DNA of 64,000 bases from Curtobacterium sp. MCBA15_012. Its GTDB lineage: Bacteria > Actinomycetota > Actinomycetes > Actinomycetales > Microbacteriaceae. Where the stretch lies: contig NZ_CP126267.1 of NCBI RefSeq assembly GCF_001864935.2, positions 124,001 to 188,000 on the forward strand, in the 5' to 3' direction. Shown piece by piece: positions 45,496 to 53,699 of this stretch; position 1 is the first letter of the stretch; each line of letters opens with the position of its first letter. The position numbers and the translations under genes were made by a program. The notes beneath the pieces were generated by a model. The model saw only the letters and a program-made list of their open reading frames with translations. It was not told where the DNA came from and did not search any database.

Positions 45496-46950
45496 TCAGA
45501 AGAGTGGGTAGGCGAGGGTCAGACCGCCGACGAGGAGCATCACGCCGGCGACGATGGCGCCGCGCCAGATGACCTTCTTGAAGTGGTCGGCGAGGTTGAC
45601 GTTGGCGAGGCCGATGAGCAGCAGGAACGAGGCGACGAGAGGGCTGGACTGGTGCAGCGCCTGCCCGACCAGCGATGCGCGGGCCATCTCGACGCCGCCG
45701 ATCCCGAAGTGTTCCGCGGTCTGGGCGAGGATCGGCAGGACGCCGAAGTAGAACGCGTCGTTCGTCATGATGAAGGTCAGCGGGACGGAGAGCGCGCCGG
45801 CGATGAGTGCCATGAACGGCCCCATCTGGTCGGGCACGATGCCTACGAGCCACTTCGCCATCGCGTCGACCATGCCGGTACCGTCAAGGACGCCGGTGAG
45901 CACGGATGCGGCGAAGACCATGCCGACGACGCTGATGACGCTGTCGGCGTGTGCTTTGAGCTGCTCGGACTGTTGCTTGATGCGCGGGAAGTTGATCACC
46001 AGCGCTACCGACGCGGCGATCATGAAGATCACGACCGGCTCGGTGACGTCGACCACGAGGGTAACCATGACGGCGAGCGTCAGGATCAGGTTGAACCAGA
46101 TCAGCTTCGGCCGAGCGTTCGGGCGGTCGAGGATGCCCTTGACGCCGTCGAGCTCAGCGGCGAAGTTGTTGCTGATGACCACCGAGGAGCCAGTCCGCGG
46201 GGTGCCGATAGACCCGGTGGCGGTGCGCTCCGAGTAGACGGCACGGGTGAAACTGCGACCGTTGTCGGCGCCGATGATCTCCGGCTCACCGACGCGCGCC
46301 TTCCGGAGGAAGCCGGGAGAGGCCTGCAGTTCCAGCTTGCCGAGACGGTTCCGCTCCTGGATGCCCATGAAGTAGCCGAGCACGAGGACCGTCAGTAGAC
46401 CAGCCGCGATGGCCGGCACCATCGGCACGAAGATGTCGATCGGCGAGACGTTCAGCGCCGCCGACGCGCGGGCGGTCGATCCGCCCCATGGGACGGTGTT
46501 GAGGACACCGTTCGACATCGCCGCGACCACCGTCAGGGTGACCGGGTTCATCCCAAGTCGCATGTAGATCGGCAGCAGCGCGGAGGTGACGATGATGAAC
46601 GTCGTCGAACCGTCACCGTCCAGCGACACGATCGTGGTCAGCAGCGCCGTCCCGACGACCAGGCGCACCGGGTCGTCCTTGACGAACCGGAGGATGAGAC
46701 GGATCAGCGGGTCGAACAGCCCAACATCGATCATGGTGCCGAAGAAGATGATGGCGAAGAACAGCAGACCGGCGGTCGGCGCCAGCTTCAGCAGCGACTC
46801 GATGACCATGTCACCCATGTCGAGGCCGTGGCCGGCGAAGAGTCCGAAGATGATCGGAACGATGATGAGCGCCGCGATTGGCGTCATCCGTTTGGCCATC
46901 ACCAGGACCATGAAGACGGCGATCATGCAGAAGCCGAGTATCACGAGCAT
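45496..46950 (-). CDS. CitMHS-family carboxylate:H+ symporter
   Basis: A 484-residue protein with AAGGGAG before ATG and 11-12 hydrophobic helices. The CitMHS hallmarks include TTIVSLDGDGSTTFIIV, MSNGVLNTVPWGGSTARASAAL, and near the C-terminus FIMTNDAFYFGVLPIL and QALHQSSPLVASFLLLIGLANV. The family carries citrate, usually as a metal complex (Mg2+, Zn2+, Ca2+ or Fe3+), or related acids into the cell with protons. First gene of the operon; its promoter region abuts gntR. Confidence 0.9.
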   Translation of the reverse strand: MLVILGFCMIAVFMVLVMAKRMTPIAALIIVPIIFGLFAGHGLDMGDMVIESLLKLAPTAGLLFFAIIFFGTMIDVGLFDPLIRLILRFVKDDPVRLVVGTALLTTIVSLDGDGSTTFIIVTSALLPIYMRLGMNPVTLTVVAAMSNGVLNTVPWGGSTARASAALNVSPIDIFVPMVPAIAAGLLTVLVLGYFMGIQERNRLGKLELQASPGFLRKARVGEPEIIGADNGRSFTRAVYSERTATGSIGTPRTGSSVVISNNFAAELDGVKGILDRPNARPKLIWFNLILTLAVMVTLVVDVTEPVVIFMIAASVALVINFPRIKQQSEQLKAHADSVISVVGMVFAASVLTGVLDGTGMVDAMAKWLVGIVPDQMGPFMALIAGALSVPLTFIMTNDAFYFGVLPILAQTAEHFGIGGVEMARASLVGQALHQSSPLVASFLLLIGLANVNLADHFKKVIWRGAIVAGVMLLVGGLTLAYPLF

Positions 46951-47014
46951 CGTTGCTCCCTTGCTCAGGACGAACCAGAACGCCGCCATGCGCGACGTGT
47001 GAACAGTATGCACA

Positions 47015-47042
47015 CAGGTATACCTGACCGCAAACGTAGACT
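47015..47042. promoter_or_regulatory. Palindromic GntR operator overlapping the gntR promoter
   Basis: The perfect palindrome CAGGTATACCTG spans 47015-47026. On the plus strand a TAGACT -10 box (47037-47042) ends 6 nt before the gntR ATG, so the transcript should be leaderless, and the -35 position falls within the palindrome. A related half, CAGTATGCACA, lies just to the left. The same GGTATACC core occurs at 48163-48170, before the dehydrogenase gene. This supports autoregulation and control of both sides of the locus. Confidence 0.6.
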
Positions 47043-47048
47043 GTTGGT

Positions 47049-47789
47049 ATGAGCGACATGCAGATGGTTCCGGCATCGCAAGCCGTCGAGTTGAACGGCG
47101 TCCGGATGGGCAAGACCGAGCGGGTCTACGAGCAGCTCAAGCACGACATCCAGAACGGCACCTTCCGACCCGGGCAGATCCTGCCCGAGGTGATGCTCGT
47201 GGAACACACGGGCATGTCGCGGACGCCGGTACGGGAGGCACTCCGACGCCTCGCCGCGGACGGCCTCGTCGAGATCCAGCCACGTCGCGCCCCGATGGTG
47301 ACCAGGCTCTCGCTGGCGGGCGCACGGGCGCTGTTCGACTTCCGGCGGATCCTCGAACCGGCGGCGATGCGCGAGGTCGTAGGGCGTGCAACACGCGAGC
47401 CCCGCATCGGACATCTCTTCGCCGGCATCGCCGCGGACTTCGAGGACCTCAGCATCCAGGAGTACTCCGAGGCCTTCGCGGACCGGTTCTCGGAACTGAC
47501 GGCACGGTTCGACGACAACGTGGTGGAGCTGACGCCGAACGAGTACCTCTCGCAGGCGATCCACGAACTTCGCCCGCACACCGCACGCCTGCGGCACATC
47601 GCGCATCAGGACATCGGCCGGCTGTCGGAGTCGATCCGGGAACACATCGAGATGTGCAGGGCGATTGAGTCGGGCGACGCCGAACGGGCGGCCGCCGCAT
47701 GCACCCACCACCTCTTCCACGTCGACCAAGCCATCTTCAACGCGCTCCTGGCATCCTCTCGGATGGACCAAGCGATCGTCGACCTCTGA
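47049..47789 (+). CDS. GntR/FadR-type transcriptional regulator (FCD domain)
   Basis: A 246-residue protein. The winged helix occupies about 20-85, with TERVYEQLKHDIQNGTFRPGQILPEVMLVEHTGMSRTPVREALRRLAADGLVEIQPRRAPMV. The C-terminal all-helical FCD ligand domain has its metal-binding His residues (HELRPHTARLRHI, HLFHVDQ). FadR-subfamily regulators with FCD domains bind small organic acids and usually repress uptake and catabolic genes. It is divergent from the citMHS operon and close to the plus-strand ldh-gapB genes, so it is the evident local regulator. Confidence 0.9.
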   Translation: MSDMQMVPASQAVELNGVRMGKTERVYEQLKHDIQNGTFRPGQILPEVMLVEHTGMSRTPVREALRRLAADGLVEIQPRRAPMVTRLSLAGARALFDFRRILEPAAMREVVGRATREPRIGHLFAGIAADFEDLSIQEYSEAFADRFSELTARFDDNVVELTPNEYLSQAIHELRPHTARLRHIAHQDIGRLSESIREHIEMCRAIESGDAERAAAACTHHLFHVDQAIFNALLASSRMDQAIVDL

Positions 47790-47838
47790 CCTGAGCAACC
47801 AGCCGATCGGCCAGTCTTCGGTGGCGCCGGCGTCGGCG

Positions 47839-48141
47839 CTACCGCTCCGCGACGATCCGTGGGCCACGCGTGACGATCTGCGTGCCGGGGGCGATTGTCT
47901 CGTCGACCGCGCGTCGCCACGCGGCGTAGTGCGGCGCCGACCGATGCGCGACCGTGAACGCCTCCTCGTCGTCGTACACCTCGTAAAAGCCGTAGCGACG
48001 ACCAGGCTCCAGCTCGACGACGTCGAACGACGAGCACCCGGGTTCGTCAGCAACGGTCGCGGCGGCGTTCGCCTTGATCGCCTCCAAGAACGCGTTCTCT
48101 CGCCCCGGAACGACCTCGACGGTGACCCAAACGCTGTACAT
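47839..48141 (-). CDS. Second ABM-fold small monooxygenase/isomerase
   Basis: A 100-residue protein with a near-perfect AAGGAGG ribosome-binding site. It begins YSVWVTVEVVPGRENAFLEAIKANAAATVADEPGCSSFDVVE and has YGFYEVYDDEEAFTVAHRSAPHYAAWR, the typical ABM/YgiN quinol monooxygenase pattern. It is distinct in sequence from the ABM protein at 43,299. It is divergent from the dehydrogenase gene, sharing the region with the second operator. Substrate unknown. Confidence 0.87.
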   Translation of the reverse strand: MYSVWVTVEVVPGRENAFLEAIKANAAATVADEPGCSSFDVVELEPGRRYGFYEVYDDEEAFTVAHRSAPHYAAWRRAVDETIAPGTQIVTRGPRIVAER

Positions 48142-48161
48142 ACTTCCTCCTTAGTCCGAAC

Positions 48162-48171
48162 GGGTATACCC
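48162..48171. promoter_or_regulatory. Second GTATAC palindrome, putative GntR operator
   Basis: GGGTATACCC is a perfect 10-bp palindrome sharing GGTATACC with the site at 47017-47024. It lies between the divergent ABM and Ldh2 genes, 21 nt from the former's start and 52 nt from the latter's. It is followed by AAGGTGTACAGG, which repeats part of the motif. Its position fits control of one or both promoters. Confidence 0.5.
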
Positions 48172-48222
48172 TAAGGTGTACAGGACCGAGCGACGTCGCT
48201 CGTGATCGAAAGGCTTACACCC

Positions 48223-49281
48223 ATGGTTGGACCAACCATCACCCGGAATCGTGTCAGCGCAGACGTACTCGAGGCGTTCGCGGCTGACGTCCTTCGCCGC
48301 TCCGACGTCGCAGCGGCCGACGCGGCGCTCATCGCGAACAGCTTGCTCCAGGCCGACCTGTGGGGGCACCAGTCGCACGGGCTGCTGCGCCTGCCGTGGT
48401 ACGTGGCGCGGATCCGCTCCGGCGCGATGCGTGCCGACGCCCGACCGGAGACGCTGATCGACACGGGCTCCTTGCTCCTCCTCGACGGGCACGACGGCAT
48501 CGGCCAGGTGCTCACGGAGCATGCTCGGGTCGAAGCCGTGCAGCGCGCTCGTGAGCACGGGATCGGCGCGGTCGGGGTGCGGAACTCGAACCACTTCGGT
48601 ACCGCGATGTACTACACCCGCCGCGCCGCAGCGGACGGATGCGTCTCGATCCTCACCACGAATGCTTCCCCGGCGATGGCGCCGTGGGGTGGCCGCGAGA
48701 AGGCCGTGGGCACGAACCCGTGGTCGATCGCCGCCCCATGGGAGGACAAGGTCGTCGCGTTGGACATCGCGAACACCGCGGTCGCCCGCGGGAAGATCTA
48801 CCTCGCCCGGCAGAAGGAGCAGCCGATCCCCGAGAACTGGGCGCTGACCGAGGACGGCCACTCCACGACGGACGCCGCCGAGGCCGTCCACGGTGTGATC
48901 CTGCCGATGGCCGGACACAAAGGGTATGCGATCAGCTTCATGATGGACGTCTTGTCCGGGGCGCTCACTGGATCGGCGGTCGGGAAGAGCGTCCACGGGC
49001 CGTATGAACCGACCGCTCGCAGTGGTGCCGGCCACCTGTTCCTCGCCATCGACGTGAACGCGCTCGGCGACGCCGATGGCTTCGCGGAGCGCGTTGGGCA
49101 GATGATCGACGAGGTCAAATCGACGCCGCTCGCAGTCGGGTACGACGAGATTTTCTATCCCGGCGAGATCGAGGATCGCACTGCGGCCGCGAACATCGCC
49201 GCCGGCGGTGTCGAGCTCCCGGAGAACACGTGGGAAGACCTCGAGAAGCTCGCGGCGGAGACCGGCGCCGCGCTGCCCTGA
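48223..49281 (+). CDS. Ldh2-family (malate/L-lactate-type) dehydrogenase
   Basis: A 352-residue protein of the family that includes malate dehydrogenase YbiC/Mdh and ureidoglycolate dehydrogenase. Landmarks are DLWGHQSHGLLRLPWYVARI, GIGAVGVRNSNHFGTAMYY, NPWSIAAPW and GHKGYAISFMMDVLSGALTG. These enzymes oxidise 2-hydroxyacids with NAD(P) without a classic Rossmann fold. It could oxidise malate or another hydroxyacid produced from the imported substrate. gapB follows 40 nt later. The ATG at 48223 was preferred; an in-frame GTG lies 21 nt earlier. Confidence 0.88.
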   Translation: MVGPTITRNRVSADVLEAFAADVLRRSDVAAADAALIANSLLQADLWGHQSHGLLRLPWYVARIRSGAMRADARPETLIDTGSLLLLDGHDGIGQVLTEHARVEAVQRAREHGIGAVGVRNSNHFGTAMYYTRRAAADGCVSILTTNASPAMAPWGGREKAVGTNPWSIAAPWEDKVVALDIANTAVARGKIYLARQKEQPIPENWALTEDGHSTTDAAEAVHGVILPMAGHKGYAISFMMDVLSGALTGSAVGKSVHGPYEPTARSGAGHLFLAIDVNALGDADGFAERVGQMIDEVKSTPLAVGYDEIFYPGEIEDRTAAANIAAGGVELPENTWEDLEKLAAETGAALP

Positions 49282-49321
49282 CCCGACCTGTCGCGGCAAC
49301 AGACGTTCAAAGGAGAACACA

Positions 49322-50809
49322 GTGAGCACCCAGGACCCAGGTCTGCACACCCGCCATTGGCGACGCGCGGAAGCCCTCGCCGAAAGCCTGATCCCGACGA
49401 TCGGCGCGCTACACCGCGACCAGGGCGTGGTGCTGAACGTTCACGGCCGGTCGCTCGTGCACAAGTCCGCGATCGACATCCTCAAGGCGCACCGCTTCGC
49501 CCGTCACACCGACGAGCGTGTGCTGGCGCTGGCGGAGTCGATGCCGATCATCACCGCCGTCGCACAGCTGAAGCCCCGCCAGGTGTCGGTGGACGTCGGC
49601 CAGCTTGCTTACGACTACTACCGCCACCGCGCCGGCGGCGGCAAGAAGACCGCCGCCGAGTTCCTCCGCGACGACACCGACCTGCTGGCCGCACACGCCG
49701 AGGGGGGCGCCCGCGACATCGTCCTCTACGGCTTCGGTCGCATCGGTCGGCTCGTCGCGAGGCTGCTCATCGAGCACGACTCCGGCGCCCGTGGCTCCCG
49801 CTTACGTGCGATCGTGCTGCGCCCCGGCTCGGCCGGTGACCTCCGCAAGCGCGCCAGTCTGCTCCGTCGTGACTCCGTGCACGGCGCCTTCGATGGCACG
49901 ATCTCGATCGACGAGGACGCGCAGACGATCACCGCCAACGGCACCGTCATCCAGGTGATCTACGCCAGCGACCCGGCGGAGATCGACTACACGGTGTTCG
50001 GCATCGACCGTGCGATCGTCATCGACAACACGGGGAAGTGGCGAGACCGGGACGGCCTCGAACAGCACCTCCGCGCGCAGGGCGTCGACCGTGTGATCCT
50101 CACCGCGCCCGGCAAGGGAGACCTGCAGAACGTCGTCTTCGGTATCAATCACCACGTCATCACCGACGGCGACCGGATTGTCACGGCTGCCTCGTGCACG
50201 ACGAACGCCATCACCCCGGTCCTCAAGGTGCTCCACGACGAGTACGGGGTCGTGTCGGGTCACGTCGAGACGGTGCATTCGTTCACCAACGACCAGAACC
50301 TCACAGACAACTTCCACAAGGGCGACCGCCGTGGTCGAGCGGCGACGCTGAACATGGTGCTCACCGCGACCGGTGCCGCGAGCGCGGTCGCGAAGGCACT
50401 CCCAGAACTCGCCGGCAGACTGACCGGCAATGCCATCCGCGTGCCGACGCCCGATGTCTCCCTCGCGGTGCTGAACCTGCAGTTCGATCGGGACGTCACG
50501 CGCACGGCACTCAACCACCACCTTCGCATGGCCTCACTCGCGTCTCCGCTGCGCCGTCAGATCGACTACGTCGAGTCGCCGGAAGCCGTGTCTACCGACA
50601 TGCTGGGCTCGCGGCACGCTGGCGTCGTCGACGGGCTGGCGACGATAGCCCCCGGCGGCCGCTCCGCCGTCGTGTACGTCTGGTACGACAACGAGTTCGG
50701 CTACAGCGCTCAGGTCGTCCGACTGGCCGAGTACATCGCCGGTTCGAACTTGCGCTCGGTCACCGTCAGCGTCGCTGCGGAGCCCGAAGTGGAGCTCACC
50801 ACCGCGTGA
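49322..50809 (+). CDS. gapB: Glyceraldehyde-3-phosphate dehydrogenase, long GapB type
   Basis: A 495-residue protein starting at GTG after AAAGGAG. Residues 1-125 are an N-terminal extension; the GAPDH core begins at DIVLYGFGRIGRLVARLL and has catalytic C292 in TAASCTTNAITPVLKVL and the WYDNEFGYSAQVVR C-terminus. The long form with this extension is found in actinobacteria; the Corynebacterium GapB of about 480 residues is NADP-linked and works in gluconeogenesis. Its place here beside pckA and mqo fits that role. A terminator ends the transcript. Confidence 0.9.
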   Translation: MSTQDPGLHTRHWRRAEALAESLIPTIGALHRDQGVVLNVHGRSLVHKSAIDILKAHRFARHTDERVLALAESMPIITAVAQLKPRQVSVDVGQLAYDYYRHRAGGGKKTAAEFLRDDTDLLAAHAEGGARDIVLYGFGRIGRLVARLLIEHDSGARGSRLRAIVLRPGSAGDLRKRASLLRRDSVHGAFDGTISIDEDAQTITANGTVIQVIYASDPAEIDYTVFGIDRAIVIDNTGKWRDRDGLEQHLRAQGVDRVILTAPGKGDLQNVVFGINHHVITDGDRIVTAASCTTNAITPVLKVLHDEYGVVSGHVETVHSFTNDQNLTDNFHKGDRRGRAATLNMVLTATGAASAVAKALPELAGRLTGNAIRVPTPDVSLAVLNLQFDRDVTRTALNHHLRMASLASPLRRQIDYVESPEAVSTDMLGSRHAGVVDGLATIAPGGRSAVVYVWYDNEFGYSAQVVRLAEYIAGSNLRSVTVSVAAEPEVELTTA

Positions 50810-50825
50810 GCGCGCGAGGTCAACA

Positions 50826-50856
50826 CGAAGGCCGCGCGGGAACCGTGCGGCCTTCG
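50826..50856 (+). terminator. gapB terminator
   Basis: CGAAGGCCGC (50826-50835) pairs with GCGGCCTTCG (50847-50856); the loop is 11 nt. It begins 16 nt after the gapB stop. The following bases CTAGGTCTTGT provide a few T residues. Confidence 0.75.
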
Positions 50857-50866
50857 CTAGGTCTTG

Positions 50867-51082
50867 TCAGTTGTGGCGGATCATGCTGTTCCGGACGTGA
50901 CGTAGCACCCGCTGGGCCTTGACGATGTCTGACGCCGCCAACAGGCGTGCCGGGCGACCGACGGACGGGAGGCGCTGGTCGGGCCGGACCTTTTCCTCCC
51001 GTCCGCTGCATCTCTGGTATCCGCCGTCCTCGGACCGCGCCAGCAGGCGCTGACAGAGCGCGTCAGATGAAGCTGCCGGCAA
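50867..51082 (-). pseudogene. Possible C-terminal gene fragment
   Basis: The minus-strand frame ends ARLLAASDIVKAQRVLRHVRNSMIRHN before a TAA-type stop at 50867. This last part looks like a real helical C-terminus, but the upstream part is low quality and contains a palindromic repeat inside the frame. No start signal or family is recognised. It is best read as a decayed gene end. Confidence 0.25.
50962..51005. repeat. Diverged palindrome of the GGGAGGCGC family
   Basis: Outer arms CGGACGGGAGG (50962-50972)/CCTCCCGTCCG (50995-51005) are identical to the outer parts of the other copies, but the inner arms differ (CGCTGGTCGGGCCGGACC). It is an older or recombined member of the family. Confidence 0.7.
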
Positions 51083-51212
51083 CTCGGATGGGTGTGGTGT
51101 TCACCGTATCGCTGTGCGACTCGGTGAAGTAGAGCGTTCCGGGGTCCGGCCGGTAGGCGACGCGTGTGGTGTGGTGATTTTGAGGACGAGATCGCCGAGC
51201 TTGTCGAAGATC

Positions 51213-51248
<36 letters not shown>

Positions 51249-51433
51249 TCGTGCGCTGGACGAGGCTGCCTCTGAGTTGAGGGTGATGCCGTCCGGGCCG
51301 CTCCCGCTCGTCATCTGCACGAACAGTCCCACCTTCGGCGCCCTGCGGTCCCGGTTGAACGGCGTTCGCCAGATCGCGTTCGCGCGGGTCGCCGATTTTC
51401 TCCGAGCTGTCTGTCAAGCCCTTTGAACCGAGT

Positions 51434-52021
51434 TCACTCGTTGCTTGCAGCGTGCCCGGTGCGAGCTCGGAATGCTGCGACCTTGGTTCGGTTCTGGCAG
51501 CTGACGGAGCAATAGCGTTGAGTGTGGTTGCGTGTTTCGTCCACCAGGACGCGATCGCACTGGTGTGCCGCGCAGCTCCGAAGCCGGTCGGTCATCCTTG
51601 TTCCGAACAGGCTTGCCACCGCGACGACGAGTTCAGCCGACCATTCCCGCCCTGGACCGCTCCCTGGAGGGGCGAAGTGGAGATGCCAGGGCTGCGTTCC
51701 ATGCTGGGTCAAGTGAGGCTGGGTCGAGACTCTCGAGAGCATCTCGTTGACAAGTCCAGCCGCCGCGGGAAGGTCGCCTGCGGCCGCGATGAACATGGCA
51801 CGCCAGAGGTGCTGGCCCGTACTGAGCAGTTGCTCGACGTCGGCGGGCGCCAGAGCGTGCTGGCTGGCGGGGATAAGGGCCAAGGCGTTCCCGACTGCTT
51901 TCTGCGCTGGCTTGCCCGTCGGCGCGCGGTGGGGGCGGCCCCAAGCCGATTCGGGACCAGCGGCGTTGGCGAGGTCGATGGCCGCGGCGACCAAACCGCC
52001 GAAGTGACCAGGTTCATCCAC
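51434..52021 (-). CDS. CGNR zinc-finger (ABATE domain) protein, probable regulator
   Basis: A 195-residue protein whose best start is GTG 52021, since no in-frame ATG precedes it. Residues 1-140 form an ABATE-type helical domain. The C-terminal finger has LRSCAAHQCDRVLVDETRNHTQRYCSVSCQNRTKVAAFRAR: four Cys ligands and CQNR in place of the family's CGNR. These proteins are thought to be stress-responsive transcription regulators. It is divergent from an MFS gene with an inverted repeat between them, suggesting that it controls the exporter. Confidence 0.78.
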   Translation of the reverse strand: MDEPGHFGGLVAAAIDLANAAGPESAWGRPHRAPTGKPAQKAVGNALALIPASQHALAPADVEQLLSTGQHLWRAMFIAAAGDLPAAAGLVNEMLSRVSTQPHLTQHGTQPWHLHFAPPGSGPGREWSAELVVAVASLFGTRMTDRLRSCAAHQCDRVLVDETRNHTQRYCSVSCQNRTKVAAFRARTGHAASNE

Positions 52022-52043
52022 ATCGATAGTGTCCCATAGCTTC

Positions 52044-52073
52044 GTAACTGTCTATCGGTATAACTTCAGTTAC
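52044..52073. promoter_or_regulatory. Inverted repeat in the CGNR/MFS divergent promoter
   Basis: GTAACTG (52044-52050) and CAGTTAC (52067-52073) are exact inverted copies 16 nt apart; the MFS ATG follows at once, so the MFS mRNA is probably leaderless. A TATAAC within the repeat could be the -10 box. The arrangement suits a dimeric regulator, most simply the CGNR protein. Confidence 0.55.
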
Positions 52074-53309
52074 ATGACTCCCTTCCGAGACCCTGTCTTC
52101 GTGCGGTTGTGGCTGGGCAACACGGCGGCCAGTACCGCGACGGCTGCGCTCCCGGTGCTTCTTGCGCTTGCTGTACTTGGTCGCGGTGGATCTGTGACGT
52201 TGCTCGGCTTGGCCATCGCGGCGCGCACCGTGGGATACGTCGCCCTGACGCCAGTCGCGGGCGTACTCGCCGACCGCCTACCACGACGACGAATGATCCA
52301 GGCGGCTTCGATGGCCGCGGCGACGGGCACGTTCGTTCTTGCTGTGACCGTCGACGGCGCCAGCTCGCTCGTGCTTGCTGCTGCACTCTTAGCTGGCGCC
52401 GGGCAGGGCTCATACCGGCCGACGTACCAAGCTGCACTCGCCGACGTCGTCGCGGAGGGTCAGCACCAGGCAGCAAATGCGCTCTCGACGCTCGGCGCAC
52501 GCGGAAGCGCCGTTCTGGCACCCGCTATCGCCGCAGGCTTGACGGCTTGGATCGGTGCTCGACCAGTACTCGCCGCGAGCTCTGCCCTCTGGCTCATTGC
52601 TCTCGCTGCCCCCGCCATGACGCCCCCTGCCCTGACCGACCGACCGGAGGCCACCGTGCGACGGACCCGAATGTTCTCGGACTTCATCCTCGGAGTGCGA
52701 GAGGCACGGCGGCACCGCTGGTTCTTCCCGGTCCTTGCGGTGCTGGCCACGCAGCTCGCCACCGGCTATGCCGCAACGTCCGTACTGCTGCCGCTGATCA
52801 GCCGAGACCGATTCGGCGGTACCGGAATGCTTGCGACTGCGCTCACATCGTTCACTGTCGGTGCCCTCCTTGGAGCACTGCTCCTGGCCAAGTGGCGCCC
52901 TCGCCATCCCGGCTTGATCGCCATGCTCGGTCTGGCGCTATACGCCGGTGTGCCGCTGGCACTTGCGGTGTCGACTGAGCGTTTCCCAGTACTCGCCGCC
53001 TACGTGCTGGCCGGCATCGGCGTCGAACTGTTCAACGTCCCCTGGTACACGGCGATCCAACGAGAGGTCCCGCCACCACTTCGAGCACGTGTGTCCTCCC
53101 TCGACTTCTTGGTCTCGTACGGTCTGGCCCCGGTCGGGATCGCGCTGATCGGTCCAGCTGCCGAAGCAGTGGGACGAACACCGGTGCTCATCAGCTGCGC
53201 GGTTGTCTGCCTCGTCGGCCCGCTGGTCGCCGTCACCGACCGGAGGATCCGAAACTTTCGACGCAGCCCTCCCTCCAGACCCACGAGTCCGGATGGTGAC
53301 AGGTTCTGA
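52074..53309 (+). CDS. MFS transporter, DHA-like exporter
   Basis: A 411-residue protein with twelve predicted helices. It begins MTPFRDPVFVRLWLGNTAASTATAALPVLLALAVLGRGGSV and has the A-motif-like GVLADRLPRRRMIQAAS after helix 2. This layout is that of enterobactin/macrolide-type efflux proteins (MFS_3). Substrate unknown. Divergent CGNR protein and intervening inverted repeat suggest inducible expression. Confidence 0.85.
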   Translation: MTPFRDPVFVRLWLGNTAASTATAALPVLLALAVLGRGGSVTLLGLAIAARTVGYVALTPVAGVLADRLPRRRMIQAASMAAATGTFVLAVTVDGASSLVLAAALLAGAGQGSYRPTYQAALADVVAEGQHQAANALSTLGARGSAVLAPAIAAGLTAWIGARPVLAASSALWLIALAAPAMTPPALTDRPEATVRRTRMFSDFILGVREARRHRWFFPVLAVLATQLATGYAATSVLLPLISRDRFGGTGMLATALTSFTVGALLGALLLAKWRPRHPGLIAMLGLALYAGVPLALAVSTERFPVLAAYVLAGIGVELFNVPWYTAIQREVPPPLRARVSSLDFLVSYGLAPVGIALIGPAAEAVGRTPVLISCAVVCLVGPLVAVTDRRIRNFRRSPPSRPTSPDGDRF

Positions 53310-53699
53310 ACTGCAGCCGCCCGCCTGCTGATCAGGGGCCAACGGCGAGGGGCGACGTCAAAGTCCCCCACAGGCATCGAGCCCACTTATCTGTCAGGGA
53401 ATGTAAGTCAGCGACGAGAGGTCGATTTTGAGCAGTGCCGCTTCCCGGGCTGGCCGTGGTCACCGCCGGCCTTCATGCGGACAAGAGTCCGATGGGGCCC
53501 ATTGCGGTCTCCAGCCAGCTCCTCTGCCTTCTCGAGGAGAGCGTCGATGGGCCCCTGCGGGCACGGCCACCTGCCAGACGTATCAAAGTCCACGCCGTGG
53601 TCGACGAGCTCGCGAAGGGGCACCGAAGAGCGGCGGCATCATCGCGGCTTCCTTCGCCTCAGCGGGTGCTTCCTGGTTTGTCGGCACACCCACCAGCTC
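53310..53699. other. Intergenic region between the MFS gene and copA
   Basis: No gene can be supported. A minus frame at 53408-53623 (ELVDHGVDFDTSGRWPCPQGPIDALLEKAEELAG) has protein-like composition and lies downstream of copA, but its GTG start has no ribosome-binding site. The rest shows nothing. Confidence 0.35.

Noticed and set aside
53408-53623. Small gene after copA
   Set aside because: GTG start without ribosome-binding site, no recognised family, and weak codon bias.
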